Assembly: GCF_900116645.1 (NCBI RefSeq)
Contig: NZ_FPBO01000009.1
Span: 62,001-126,000 of the forward strand
Length of the DNA stretch: 64,000 bases
Direction: 5' to 3'
From: Pseudoduganella namucuonensis
GTDB taxonomy: Bacteria; Pseudomonadota; Gammaproteobacteria; Burkholderiales; Burkholderiaceae_D
Shown in pieces: positions 19,712 through 28,501 of the stretch. Made by a program: the position numbers and the translations under genes. Position 1 is the first letter of the stretch; every line of letters starts with the position of its first letter. The notes under the pieces are model-generated. The model had not been told where the DNA came from and did no database searches. It saw only the letters and a list, made by a program, of their open reading frames with translations.

Positions 19712-20857
19712 ATGTTGAGCTTACACACCAATTCCGCAGCGCTGTCAGCCCAGGTTTCGCTCAGCCGTACAGAGGGCAGGATGGCGCTCGCCATGACGCG
19801 GCTGGGAACCGGCTTCCGGATCAACTCGGCGCGGGACGACGCGGCGGGGCTGCAGATCGCCACCCGCCTGTCCTCCGAGCTGCACGGCATGGCGGCGGCG
19901 CGGGCCAACATCCAGAAGTCCACGTCGATGCTGCAGACCGCCGACGGCGCGCTCGATGTCAGCGGCAAAATATTGATCAGAATGAAAGACCTGGCCATCC
20001 AGGCCGCGGACGGCACCACCTCGGACCACGACCGCGCCGCCTTGCAGGCGGAATACACCGCGCTGACCCGTGAGCTGAGCCATATTTCCATCGCCACCAC
20101 CTTCGGCGGCACCAAGCTGCTGTTGGGCGATTCGACCGAGGAGCGCGCGGCCGCCGCCAACGCCGCGCAGGCGGCCGGCGCGGCCGCCGCCAACGCCTCG
20201 GCGGCGCAGGGCGCGGCCCAGGGCCAGTACGACAACGCGCTGGCCAACCACCAGGGCGCGCCGACCGCGTTGACGCTGGCCGCGCTGACGGCGGCCAACG
20301 ACGCCCTGATCCAGACCACCGCCGCGGCCACGGTGGCCGGCGAGGCGGCCACCGAGTCCCAGAACTACGCCACCGCGGTGGCGGCGGCGACGGCGGTGGA
20401 CGGGGCGTTCTCGGCGCCGCTGGACTTCCAGATCGGCGACTCGGACGAGGAGGTGATGACCGTCAGGCTGACGCCGGAGCTGACCGCCATGCACAGCGCC
20501 CTGCACGCCGCCGCCAGCACCTACGACACCTTCGGCATCGTGCGCAACGGCGCCGGCACCGACCTGGTGATCGCCAGCACGGCCACCACGGCCATCGGCA
20601 ACCTGCAGACCGCGATCGACGCGGTGGCCGCCGTGCGCTCGTCGATAGGCGCGGCCGGCAACCGGCTGGACCACGCGGCCAACAACCTGGCCACGTCGCA
20701 GGTCAACGCCAGCGCCGCCCGGGGCCGCATCATGGACGCCGACTTCGCGCAGGAAAGCGCCAACATGATTTCCCAGCAAATGCTGATGCAGTCCGGCACC
20801 GCCGTGCTGCGCCAGGCCGGCAGCATCTCGTCGATGCTGATGTCGCTGCTGCGTTAA
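19712..20857 (+). CDS. Flagellin, isolated copy with Ala-rich middle
   Basis: The 381-residue protein has both conserved flagellin ends. The N-terminal D0/D1 region (about 1-145) includes the GTGFRINSARDDAAGLQIATRL motif in split form: R-I-N-S-A-R-D-D-A-A-G-L near 37-48. The C-terminal D1/D0 region (about 290-381) includes RIMDADFAQESANM. The middle is an Ala-rich stretch (about 148-235) with little aromatic content, unlike normal D2/D3 domains, then a short beta-rich region. No flagellar chaperone, cap or sigma28 gene is near. A convincing sigma28 promoter was not found. It may be a minor or specialised filament subunit. It is convergent with the GspE-like gene, 7 bases apart. Confidence 0.87.
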   Translation: MLSLHTNSAALSAQVSLSRTEGRMALAMTRLGTGFRINSARDDAAGLQIATRLSSELHGMAAARANIQKSTSMLQTADGALDVSGKILIRMKDLAIQAADGTTSDHDRAALQAEYTALTRELSHISIATTFGGTKLLLGDSTEERAAAANAAQAAGAAAANASAAQGAAQGQYDNALANHQGAPTALTLAALTAANDALIQTTAAATVAGEAATESQNYATAVAAATAVDGAFSAPLDFQIGDSDEEVMTVRLTPELTAMHSALHAAASTYDTFGIVRNGAGTDLVIASTATTAIGNLQTAIDAVAAVRSSIGAAGNRLDHAANNLATSQVNASAARGRIMDADFAQESANMISQQMLMQSGTAVLRQAGSISSMLMSLLR

Positions 20858-20864
20858 GAAGTGG

Positions 20865-23225
20865 TTATTTGATGCAGACGGCGCGCACCATCTTGATGTC
20901 GGTGATGCCCAGCAGGACCTTCTCGATGCCGTCCATCTTCAGCGTCAGCATGCCGTCCTCCAGCGCGGCGGCCAGCAGTTGCGCCACGCGGGCGTGCTCC
21001 TGCAGCAGCTTCTTGACCTTGTCGCTGCCCGTCATCAGCTCGTGCAGGCCGACCCGGCCCCGGTAGCCGCGGTTGCACTCGTCGCAGCCCACCGCGCGGT
21101 ACAGCGTGAACTTGCCGTCCTTGTCGGCGTAGCGCTCGCGCCAGCCGGCCAGCACGGCGGCGCGGCCGGCCTTGGCGTCGCGCTTGAAGTTTTCCGTGTT
21201 GAGCAGCTCCTCGCAGAACTCCGTCAGCAGCAGGTCGACCTCGACCTCGCTCGGATGGTAGGCCTGCTTGCAGGTCGCGCACAGGCGCTTGGCCAGGCGC
21301 TGCGCCAGGATGCCCAGCAGGGCGTCGGCGAAGTTGAACGGGTCCATGCCCATGTCCAGCAGCCGCACGATGGATTCCGGCGCGCTGTTGGTGTGCAGCG
21401 TGGCGAACACCAGGTGGCCCGTCAGCGAGGCCTCGATGCCCATGCCCACGGTTTCCTTGTCGCGCATCTCGCCGACCATGATGATGTCCGGGTCGGCCCG
21501 CAGGAAGGCCCGCATCACGGTGGCGAAGTCCAGTCCCGCCTTGCGGTTGACCTGCACCTGGCGCAGGCCCTTCTGCGTGATCTCCACCGGGTCCTCGGCG
21601 GTCCAGATCTTGGTGTCCGGCGTGTTCAGGTAGTTCAGCACCGAGTGCAGCGTGGTGGTCTTGCCGGAGCCGGTGGGGCCGCACACGAAGAACAGGCCGT
21701 AGGGCTTCTCCACCGTGGCGCGCAGCCGGTCCAGGTTGAAGGGCAGCACGCCCAGCTTGTCCAGCGGGATCGGCTCGCCGGCGGCCAGGATGCGCATCAC
21801 GATGTCCTCCACGCCGCCCGAGGAGGGGATGGTGGCCACCCGCAGCTCGATGTCCAGCGGGCCGTACTTCTTGAACTTGATCTTGCCGTCCTGCGGCTTG
21901 CGGCGTTCGGAGATGTCGAGGTCGCACATGATCTTCACGCGCGCCACCAGCGCGCTGCGGTAGGCGTGCGGGATCTCGATGTAGGGCACCAGCGAGCCGT
22001 CCTTGCGGAAGCGGATGCCGGTCTTGCCCTTGCCGGGCAGGGGCTCGATGTGGATGTCGGACACGCCCTGGCGGTAGGCGTCCACGATGATCTTGTTGAC
22101 CAGCTTGACCAGCTCGTTCTCGACCGCCTCCGACACCTCGGCCGGGCCGTCGCCGCCCTCGTCGTCATGGTCGTCCATGCCCGACAGCAGCTCGCCCACG
22201 CTGCCGCTGTCGCTGGTGGCGCCGTAGAACTGCTCGAGCGTCTGCTCGAACTCCAGGTTGGTGGTGACGCGGTAGATGATCTTGGAGCGCGGGAAGATCT
22301 GGTTGACGATGCGCGTGTTGGCCACCTGCTCGGGGTCGACCGCCAGCACCAGCAGCCCCTCCTTGCTTTCCTCCAGCGGCAGCCACAGGCACTCCTCCAC
22401 GTACTGGCGCTTGAGGTTCTTCAGCAGGTCCACGGGACGCACCCGGTCCGGCTTGAACGGCTCGTACGGCACCGAGTAATGGCGCGACAGCGACAGGCCG
22501 ATGGCCGGCAGCTTCACGTGCAGCTCCTTCAGCAGCACCTCCTCGATGGCGACGTCGTTCTTGCGCGCGTTGCGCTTGGCCAGCTCCAGGTCGCCCGCCG
22601 ACAGCACCGCGTCCGTCACCAGGCCGTCGTACTTGGTGCGCACGTACTGGGGCGGCTTCATGCGCTGGCTGAGCGCCACCGACAAGGTCTCGCACAGTTC
22701 CTTCACGCCGTCCACGGCGATCTGCGAGAATGGCCCTCCCTCGCGGTTGTTGATGAACTGGACCACGCCCAGCAGCTCCTTGGACTGCACCGAGATCAGC
22801 GGCGCCACCAGCATTTCGCGCGTGCGGTAGCCGGTGCGCTGGTCCACCCCGTGCTGGAAGCGCAGCTCCGGCGAATGGCGCTTCAACTCGGCCTCGTCGT
22901 AGACGTCGGCGATGTTGACGGTCTTGTGGGTCAGCGCGACGTAGCCGGCGATGCTGTGCGGCGTGACGGCCAGCTTCAGGTCGCGGAAGGTGGTCAGCCC
23001 GGTCTTGACCTTGGAGACGATGTAGTCCTTCTCGTGGTCCATCGCGTACAAGGTGAAGCGGTCGCAATTGAACAGGTCGCAGAACTCCATGCCCAGGTCG
23101 AGCATGATCTCGTCGAGGTTGTTGGTGGCGTGGATCTTGGTGGTGACCGCATGCAGCTTCCTGAAGAACGCCAACCGCAGGTCAACCTCGCTGGGTTTGG
23201 GACTGGAATGGTCGGCGTCGCTCAT
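20865..23225 (-). CDS. GAF domain-GspE/PilB family ATPase
   Basis: The 786-residue protein has an N-terminal GAF domain (about 20-190) with the FCDLFNCDRFTLYAMD segment. A GspE N-terminal domain with RHYSVPYEPFKPDRVRPVD follows, then the secretion ATPase core. The core has Walker A CGPTGSGKTTT at about 516-526, the Asp box, DPDIIMVGEMRDKET (Walker B) and the His box LTGHLVFATLHTNSA. The C-terminal zinc element has paired cysteines (CATC and CDEC). Such ATPases drive type II secretion or type IV pilus extension. No other secretion genes are adjacent, so its partner machine is elsewhere. The GAF domain suggests control by a ligand such as a cyclic nucleotide. It starts 31 bases after the metallo-hydrolase gene on the same strand. 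Confidence 0.9.
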   Translation of the reverse strand: MSDADHSSPKPSEVDLRLAFFRKLHAVTTKIHATNNLDEIMLDLGMEFCDLFNCDRFTLYAMDHEKDYIVSKVKTGLTTFRDLKLAVTPHSIAGYVALTHKTVNIADVYDEAELKRHSPELRFQHGVDQRTGYRTREMLVAPLISVQSKELLGVVQFINNREGGPFSQIAVDGVKELCETLSVALSQRMKPPQYVRTKYDGLVTDAVLSAGDLELAKRNARKNDVAIEEVLLKELHVKLPAIGLSLSRHYSVPYEPFKPDRVRPVDLLKNLKRQYVEECLWLPLEESKEGLLVLAVDPEQVANTRIVNQIFPRSKIIYRVTTNLEFEQTLEQFYGATSDSGSVGELLSGMDDHDDEGGDGPAEVSEAVENELVKLVNKIIVDAYRQGVSDIHIEPLPGKGKTGIRFRKDGSLVPYIEIPHAYRSALVARVKIMCDLDISERRKPQDGKIKFKKYGPLDIELRVATIPSSGGVEDIVMRILAAGEPIPLDKLGVLPFNLDRLRATVEKPYGLFFVCGPTGSGKTTTLHSVLNYLNTPDTKIWTAEDPVEITQKGLRQVQVNRKAGLDFATVMRAFLRADPDIIMVGEMRDKETVGMGIEASLTGHLVFATLHTNSAPESIVRLLDMGMDPFNFADALLGILAQRLAKRLCATCKQAYHPSEVEVDLLLTEFCEELLNTENFKRDAKAGRAAVLAGWRERYADKDGKFTLYRAVGCDECNRGYRGRVGLHELMTGSDKVKKLLQEHARVAQLLAAALEDGMLTLKMDGIEKVLLGITDIKMVRAVCIK

Positions 23226-23256
23226 CGGCTGGGGAATCCTCTTTCCACAATGGGGG

Positions 23257-24150
23257 CTACAGCTCGACTTCCAGGCCCTCGTAGGCCAGGAAGACCTGCA
23301 GGCCTTCCGGCAGCGGCGCGTGGCGCGCCATCACCTCCTGGAACACGGCCTCCAGCTCGTCGTCGCTGCGGGTCGGTTCGTGATGGGTGCAGTATAACTG
23401 TTTGGCGCCGGCCTTGATCGCCATCGCGAACGCGCCGTCGAAGGTGCCGTGGCCCCAGCCCTGCTTGGCCGGATACTCCTCGCGGGTGTAGGAGCAGTCC
23501 ACGATCAGCGCCGTCACGCCCTGGATGGTCGCCTCGATGGCGCGGGTGCGCTCCTCGATGTGCGACTGGAAGGCGGCGTGCTCGGGATGCCCGGGCGGGT
23601 AGATGTTGTAGTGCGGCTCGTGGTCGCCGGTGAAGAACACGGACTTGCCGTTGCAGTCGATGCGGTAGCCCAGGTCGATCACCGGGTGGTTCATCACCAC
23701 GTTGCTGACCTGCGCGTCGCCCACGGCGATGGTCTCGGCCGGCGCCAGCGTGCGGTATTCGATGGTGGCGTCCATCTGCGTCTCGCTGACCGGGAAATAG
23801 CTGTTCTGCAGCTGCACCCCCATCACGTGCTCGATGCCGTTGCCGGTGTCGGGATCGGTGGTGCCGTGCAGCCGCACGCGGCTGCCCTTGATGAACAGGG
23901 GCGTGAAGAAGGGCAGGCCGTGGATATGGTCCCAATGGCTGTGCGTGATGAAGATGTTGGCCTTGACCGGCACTTTCTTCTGGGCGATCAGGGACTGGGC
24001 CAGGGCGAAAATGCCCGTGCCGCCGTCGATCACGATCAGGGTGTCGTCGTCACTGCGCACCTCGATGCACGTGGTGTTGCCGCCATAGCGCGCCGTACGC
24101 GGTCCCGGGGACGGGATCGAGCCGCGCACCCCCCAAAATTTGAATTTCAT
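23257..24150 (-). CDS. Metallo-beta-lactamase fold hydrolase, class II cyclic-nucleotide phosphodiesterase / RNase Z-like
   Basis: The 297-residue protein starts MKFKFWGVRGSIPSPGP, the hallmark of the COG1235/CAMP1-like group. It carries the zinc-binding motif His70-x-His72-x-Asp74-His75 (THSHWDH), then VVMNHP, FFTGDHEP and a final CTHHEP histidine motif. Related proteins are annotated as 3',5'-cyclic-nucleotide phosphodiesterases or phosphonate-pathway PhnP-like hydrolases; the substrate is not provable here. It precedes the GAF-GspE gene on the same strand and is divergent from a GAF/HD-GYP and cyclase operon. A role in cyclic-nucleotide turnover is therefore plausible. The 254-base divergent spacer (24151-24404) has no gene and no confident promoter. 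Confidence 0.82.
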   Translation of the reverse strand: MKFKFWGVRGSIPSPGPRTARYGGNTTCIEVRSDDDTLIVIDGGTGIFALAQSLIAQKKVPVKANIFITHSHWDHIHGLPFFTPLFIKGSRVRLHGTTDPDTGNGIEHVMGVQLQNSYFPVSETQMDATIEYRTLAPAETIAVGDAQVSNVVMNHPVIDLGYRIDCNGKSVFFTGDHEPHYNIYPPGHPEHAAFQSHIEERTRAIEATIQGVTALIVDCSYTREEYPAKQGWGHGTFDGAFAMAIKAGAKQLYCTHHEPTRSDDELEAVFQEVMARHAPLPEGLQVFLAYEGLEVEL

Positions 24151-24404
24151 GCTGTTGTGCCCCTAACCTTACCCGTTCTCTATCAGTCCGCCGTCCTTCT
24201 ATTGCCAGCGCAGCATCAAGCATGGTTGAACAGGCAAGTGACGGTCAATACCGATGATAGCCGTTTTTCCGCGCATTCTGGGCTAAAAGTTGCGAATATG
24301 AAGAGTTAATTGCAGGCAAATAGCGATACCGCGCGATTCCAATGTACAGGCGCTTGCACTAGAGCTACACTTCAAGCAATTACGTCTGTGCACTGAAATC
24401 TACC

Positions 24405-26063
24405 ATGCAAGAGCTGAACCATACCCAAATTGCGCAGAGGCTGGACCAGCTGACCGAATTGAGCGTGGCGCTCGGGGCCAGCCATGACACGGCTGAGCTG
24501 CTGGAACGCATCCTGATGGTGGCCAAGGGCATGACCAACGCCGACGGCGGCACCCTGTACCGACCCAGCGAGGACGGGCGCAGCCTGTGCTTCCACATCT
24601 CGGTCAACGACACGCTCGGCATCCGCCAGGGCGGCGCCCACGGCGACAAGATCGACATCCCCGCCGTGCCGCTGTTCGACGCGCACGGCGACAAGAACCT
24701 GGCCTCGGTGGCCGCCTATTCCGCCAATTTCCGCCTGTCCGTCAACATCGAGGACGTGTACCAGGCCGACGTGTTCAACTTCTCCGGCATGCGATCGTTC
24801 GACCAGCAGCGCGGCTACCATTCGCAGTCCTTCCTGACGGTGCCGATGAACGACCACGAGGGCGAACTGGTGGGCGTGCTGCAGCTGATCAACGCCAAGG
24901 ACCCGCTGACGGGCGCCATCCGCGCCTTCTCGCCCACCGACCAGCGCTTCATCGAGGCGCTGGCGGCGCAGGCCGGCGTGGCCATCACCAACCAGCGCCT
25001 GATCCAGCAGCTGGAGGAATTGCTGGAGGCGCTGGTCAACCTGATCAACATCGGCATCGACGAGAAGTCGCCGTACACGGGCCGCCACTGCCAGTTCGTG
25101 CCGGAACTGACGATGATGCTGGCCGAGGCGGTGCACAACACGGAGACCGGCCCGCTGGCCGACTTCCGCATGGACGACGCCGACCGCAAGGAACTGTGGC
25201 TGGCCGGCCTGCTGCACGACTGCGGCAAGATCACCACCCCGGTGCACGTGGTGGACAAGGGCACCAAGCTGGAAACCATCTTCGACCGCGTGCACATGGT
25301 CAGCACCCGCTTCGAGGTCTTGATGCGCGACGCCGAGATCCGCGCCCTGAAGGCCAAGCTGGCCGGCGGCGACGCCGAGGCGATCGACGCCGCGCTGGCC
25401 GAGGAGCTGGCGCAGCTGGAGGCCGACCGCCAGTTCATCCGCGGCGCCAACATCGGCGGCGAGGGCATGCGGCCGGAGGACCAGGAGCGGGTGCGCCAGA
25501 TCGCCAAATACCGCTTCATGGGCCACGTGATCCAGAAGAAGGAGGCCGGCGGCGAGGAGCCGCCGTTCCGCCGCGAGGAGCAGGACTTCCTGTCGGCCGA
25601 GGAGGTGGACAACCTCACCATCCGCTTCGGCACGCTGACCGACGGCGAGCGCAAGGAAATCAACAACCACATCTCGGTCACGATCCGCATGCTCGAATCG
25701 CTGCCGTGGCCCAAGCACCTGCAGAACGTCGCGGAATACGCGGGCGGCCACCACGAGCGCATGGACGGCAAGGGCTATCCGCGCGGACTGACCAAGGAAC
25801 AGATGTCGGTGCCGGCGCGGGTGATGGCGATCGCCGACATCTTCGAGGCGCTGACGGCGCGCGACCGGCCTTACAAGAAAGGCAAGCTGTTGTCGGAGTC
25901 GCTGCGCATCCTGGGCAATTTCAGCCTGAACGGCCACATCGACCCGGACCTGTTCGACATCTTCATCCGCCAGAAAGTCTACCTGGACTTCGCCCGCAAG
26001 AACGTCGACGAGCGCCAGCTCGACCACGTGGACGAGTCCAAGATCCCCGGCTACACGCCTTAA
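24405..26063 (+). CDS. GAF and HD-GYP domain protein
   Basis: The 552-residue soluble protein has an N-terminal GAF domain (about 5-195) with the DGGTLYRPSEDGRSL segment. An HD-GYP-type phosphohydrolase domain follows, with His271-Asp272 (LLHDCGKI) and the HHERMDGKGYPRG motif near 449-461. The middle (about 285-420) has an insertion rich in Glu and Ala between the HD pair and the GYP element. HD-GYP proteins degrade cyclic di-GMP, and some act on cGAMP. The start ATG at 24405 gives MQELNHTQIAQRL. It lies 15 bases before the CHASE2 cyclase gene, so the two are co-transcribed and may sense and act together. Confidence 0.9.
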   Translation: MQELNHTQIAQRLDQLTELSVALGASHDTAELLERILMVAKGMTNADGGTLYRPSEDGRSLCFHISVNDTLGIRQGGAHGDKIDIPAVPLFDAHGDKNLASVAAYSANFRLSVNIEDVYQADVFNFSGMRSFDQQRGYHSQSFLTVPMNDHEGELVGVLQLINAKDPLTGAIRAFSPTDQRFIEALAAQAGVAITNQRLIQQLEELLEALVNLINIGIDEKSPYTGRHCQFVPELTMMLAEAVHNTETGPLADFRMDDADRKELWLAGLLHDCGKITTPVHVVDKGTKLETIFDRVHMVSTRFEVLMRDAEIRALKAKLAGGDAEAIDAALAEELAQLEADRQFIRGANIGGEGMRPEDQERVRQIAKYRFMGHVIQKKEAGGEEPPFRREEQDFLSAEEVDNLTIRFGTLTDGERKEINNHISVTIRMLESLPWPKHLQNVAEYAGGHHERMDGKGYPRGLTKEQMSVPARVMAIADIFEALTARDRPYKKGKLLSESLRILGNFSLNGHIDPDLFDIFIRQKVYLDFARKNVDERQLDHVDESKIPGYTP

Positions 26064-26078
26064 GCGCGCGGAGCGAGC

Positions 26079-28364
26079 GTGCCGCTGCATCTGCCCAAAT
26101 TCACCTCCCGCCTGGGCAAGGCGGTGCAGAAGTACGGCGCCCGATGGGCGCTCGGGCTGGCGCTGACGATGGCCGCCTTCTTCAATGTCGAGGGCTGGCT
26201 GCACAGCGACACCATCGAGCGCATGGACACCTTCGCGGCCGGCCTGCGCATGCGCCTGGAAAAGCCGCAGCTGGACCCGCGCATCGTCATCGTCGATATC
26301 GACGACAAGAGCCTGACCGAGGTGGGGCGCTTCCCGTGGAGCCGCAACGTGATGGCCAACCTGGTGAGCCAGCTGACCGAGAAATACCAGGTCGCCGCTG
26401 TCGGTTTCGACGTTTCCTTCCCCGAGCCCGACACCAGTTCCGGCTACGACGTGCTGCAAAAACTGGCGATGGGCGAACTGAAACAGGTGCCCGGGCTGGA
26501 CCGCCAGCTGGAGCGGCTGCAGCCGCAGATGGATTACGACGGCCTGCTCGCCGCCGCCATCAAGGGTAGGCCCGTGGTGCTGGGCTACAACCTGTCCGGC
26601 ACCCAGACCAAGGGCGTGCTGCCCAAGCCCGCGTTCACCGAGGAGGTGCTGAACGGCCGCGTGCTGGACGCCTACGAGGTGGCCGGCTACGAGGCCAACA
26701 TCAAGCGGCTGCAGGACGCCGCCGCCACCGCCGGCATCTTCACGGCGATGCCGGACCGCGACGGCGTGGTGCGCTCCACCGCGTTGCTGCAGAAGGTCGG
26801 CAAGGGCTATTATCCAACGCTGTCGCTGGCCACCGCCGCCGTGGCGCTGCAGGCGCGTTCCATCTCGCCGCTGTTCGAGGGAACGGTCGATTCCTTGTCC
26901 GAGGCGCAGAAGCGCAACGGCGGTCTGGAGGCGATCGGCCTGTTCCACGCCGAGGGCAACATCCGCATTCCTGTCGGCGAGGGCTTGACCACCACCGTGC
27001 AGTTCCGCGGCCGCGGCGGGCCGCAGGGCGGCGCCTACCGCTATGTCTCGGCGACCGACGTGTTGAAGGGTGCCGTGCCGCAGGAAGTGCTGGAGGGGGC
27101 GATCGTGCTGGTCGGAACCACGGCGCCGGGCCTGAACGACCTGCGGGCCACGCCGGTCAACGCCGAGTACCCCGGGGTGGAAATCCATGCCAACATGATC
27201 CAGTCCATACTCGACGGCAGCTTCAAGGTGCGGCCCAGCGACGCCGTGGTGGCCGAGAAGTTGCAGGTGCTGGTGATCGGCCTGGCGCTGACGCTGGCGC
27301 TGCCGGTGCTGGCGCCGGTATGGTCCATCCTGTTGTCGCTGTCGGCGGCGGCCGCCGCCGCCGCGATCAACTTCCATTTCTACACCGCCTACGACTACGT
27401 GCTCAACGTCGCGGTCATCCTGCTGCTGGTGCTGGCCCTGTTCATCATGAACGTCGCCTGGGGCTATTTCTTCGAGGTGCGCCGCGGCCGCGCGCTGGTG
27501 TCGCGCTTCGGCGAGTACGTGGCGCCGGAGCTGGTGGCCGAGATGGCCGAGGACCCGGAAAAATACAATATGGACGGCGAAAGCCGCGAACTGACCGTCA
27601 TGTTCGTCGACGTGCGCGGCTTCACCACCATTTCCGAGGGTCTGACCCCGAAGGCGCTGCGCGAATACATCAACCTCTACCTGACCGCGATGTCCACCGA
27701 CATCCGCGACAGCCACCGCGGCACCCTGGACAAGTACATCGGCGACGCCGTCATGGCTTTCTGGGGCGCGCCGGTGGCCTTCCCCGACCACGCCAGCCGC
27801 GGCGTGGCCACCGCGCTCTTGATGCAGGCCAGCGCGCACCGACTGAACGACGACTTCATCAAGCGCGGCTGGCCGGAACTGAAGATCGGCATCGGCCTGA
27901 ACACCGGCCCCATGCACGTGGGCGACATGGGCTCGCAAATCCGCCGCGCCTACACCGTCATGGGCGACGCCGTGAACCTGGGCTCGCGCCTGGAGGGCAT
28001 CACCAAGGTCTACGGCGTCGGCATCTGCGTCGGCGAGATGACCCGCGCCGCCGCGCCCGAATTCGCCTACCGCGAGCTGGACCTGGTGCGCGTCAAGGGG
28101 AAGAACGAGCCGGTCGCCATTTTCGAGCCGGTCGGCCTGGACAAGGACATCGCCGAGGCCGACCGCGCCGAGCTGGCGCGCTGGAACGAGACGCTGGCGC
28201 TGCTGCGCGGCCAGCAATGGGACCAGGCCCAGGCCGCCATCGACGCGCTCGACGCCCAGCATCCGCGCGGCCTGTACAAGCTGTACACCGAGCGCGTCGC
28301 CCATTACCGCGCCCATCCGCCGGGCCCGGATTGGGACGGCGTCACCACCTTCGAGACCAAGTAG
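26079..28364 (+). CDS. CHASE2-domain adenylate/guanylate cyclase
   Basis: The 761-residue protein has an N-terminal membrane helix (about 20-38) and a large periplasmic CHASE2 domain (about 45-385) with IVIVDIDDKSLTEVGRFPWSR and GAIVLVGTTAPGLNDLRATPV. Three close membrane helices follow (about 394-465). A class III cyclase domain (about 500-690) carries MFVDVRGFTTISE and IGDAVMAFWGAP, which give the two metal-binding aspartates. A C-terminal helical tail follows. The product is probably cAMP; class III specificity cannot be assigned with certainty. The start is GTG at 26079. Genes for CHASE2 cyclases are often found beside FecR-domain and two-partner secretion genes, as here. Confidence 0.9.
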   Translation: MPLHLPKFTSRLGKAVQKYGARWALGLALTMAAFFNVEGWLHSDTIERMDTFAAGLRMRLEKPQLDPRIVIVDIDDKSLTEVGRFPWSRNVMANLVSQLTEKYQVAAVGFDVSFPEPDTSSGYDVLQKLAMGELKQVPGLDRQLERLQPQMDYDGLLAAAIKGRPVVLGYNLSGTQTKGVLPKPAFTEEVLNGRVLDAYEVAGYEANIKRLQDAAATAGIFTAMPDRDGVVRSTALLQKVGKGYYPTLSLATAAVALQARSISPLFEGTVDSLSEAQKRNGGLEAIGLFHAEGNIRIPVGEGLTTTVQFRGRGGPQGGAYRYVSATDVLKGAVPQEVLEGAIVLVGTTAPGLNDLRATPVNAEYPGVEIHANMIQSILDGSFKVRPSDAVVAEKLQVLVIGLALTLALPVLAPVWSILLSLSAAAAAAAINFHFYTAYDYVLNVAVILLLVLALFIMNVAWGYFFEVRRGRALVSRFGEYVAPELVAEMAEDPEKYNMDGESRELTVMFVDVRGFTTISEGLTPKALREYINLYLTAMSTDIRDSHRGTLDKYIGDAVMAFWGAPVAFPDHASRGVATALLMQASAHRLNDDFIKRGWPELKIGIGLNTGPMHVGDMGSQIRRAYTVMGDAVNLGSRLEGITKVYGVGICVGEMTRAAAPEFAYRELDLVRVKGKNEPVAIFEPVGLDKDIAEADRAELARWNETLALLRGQQWDQAQAAIDALDAQHPRGLYKLYTERVAHYRAHPPGPDWDGVTTFETK

Positions 28365-28501
28365 CGAAAGTGTAGGGCCGCTGCATCACGGCATCGAAAA
28401 ATGCGGACGCGACAGGCAAATCGGACTAAACTTCAAGAAACAACCATTACTCTCGAACCAAGCGTTTGAGGGCCGGTTGCGGAAGGTGTCCGGAGGGTGT
28501 C

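Noticed and set aside
24372..28316. 1314-codon open frame on the minus strand
   Set aside because: It lies antisense to the GAF/HD-GYP and CHASE2 cyclase genes, has no domain I recognise and a composition typical of GC-rich antisense frames.
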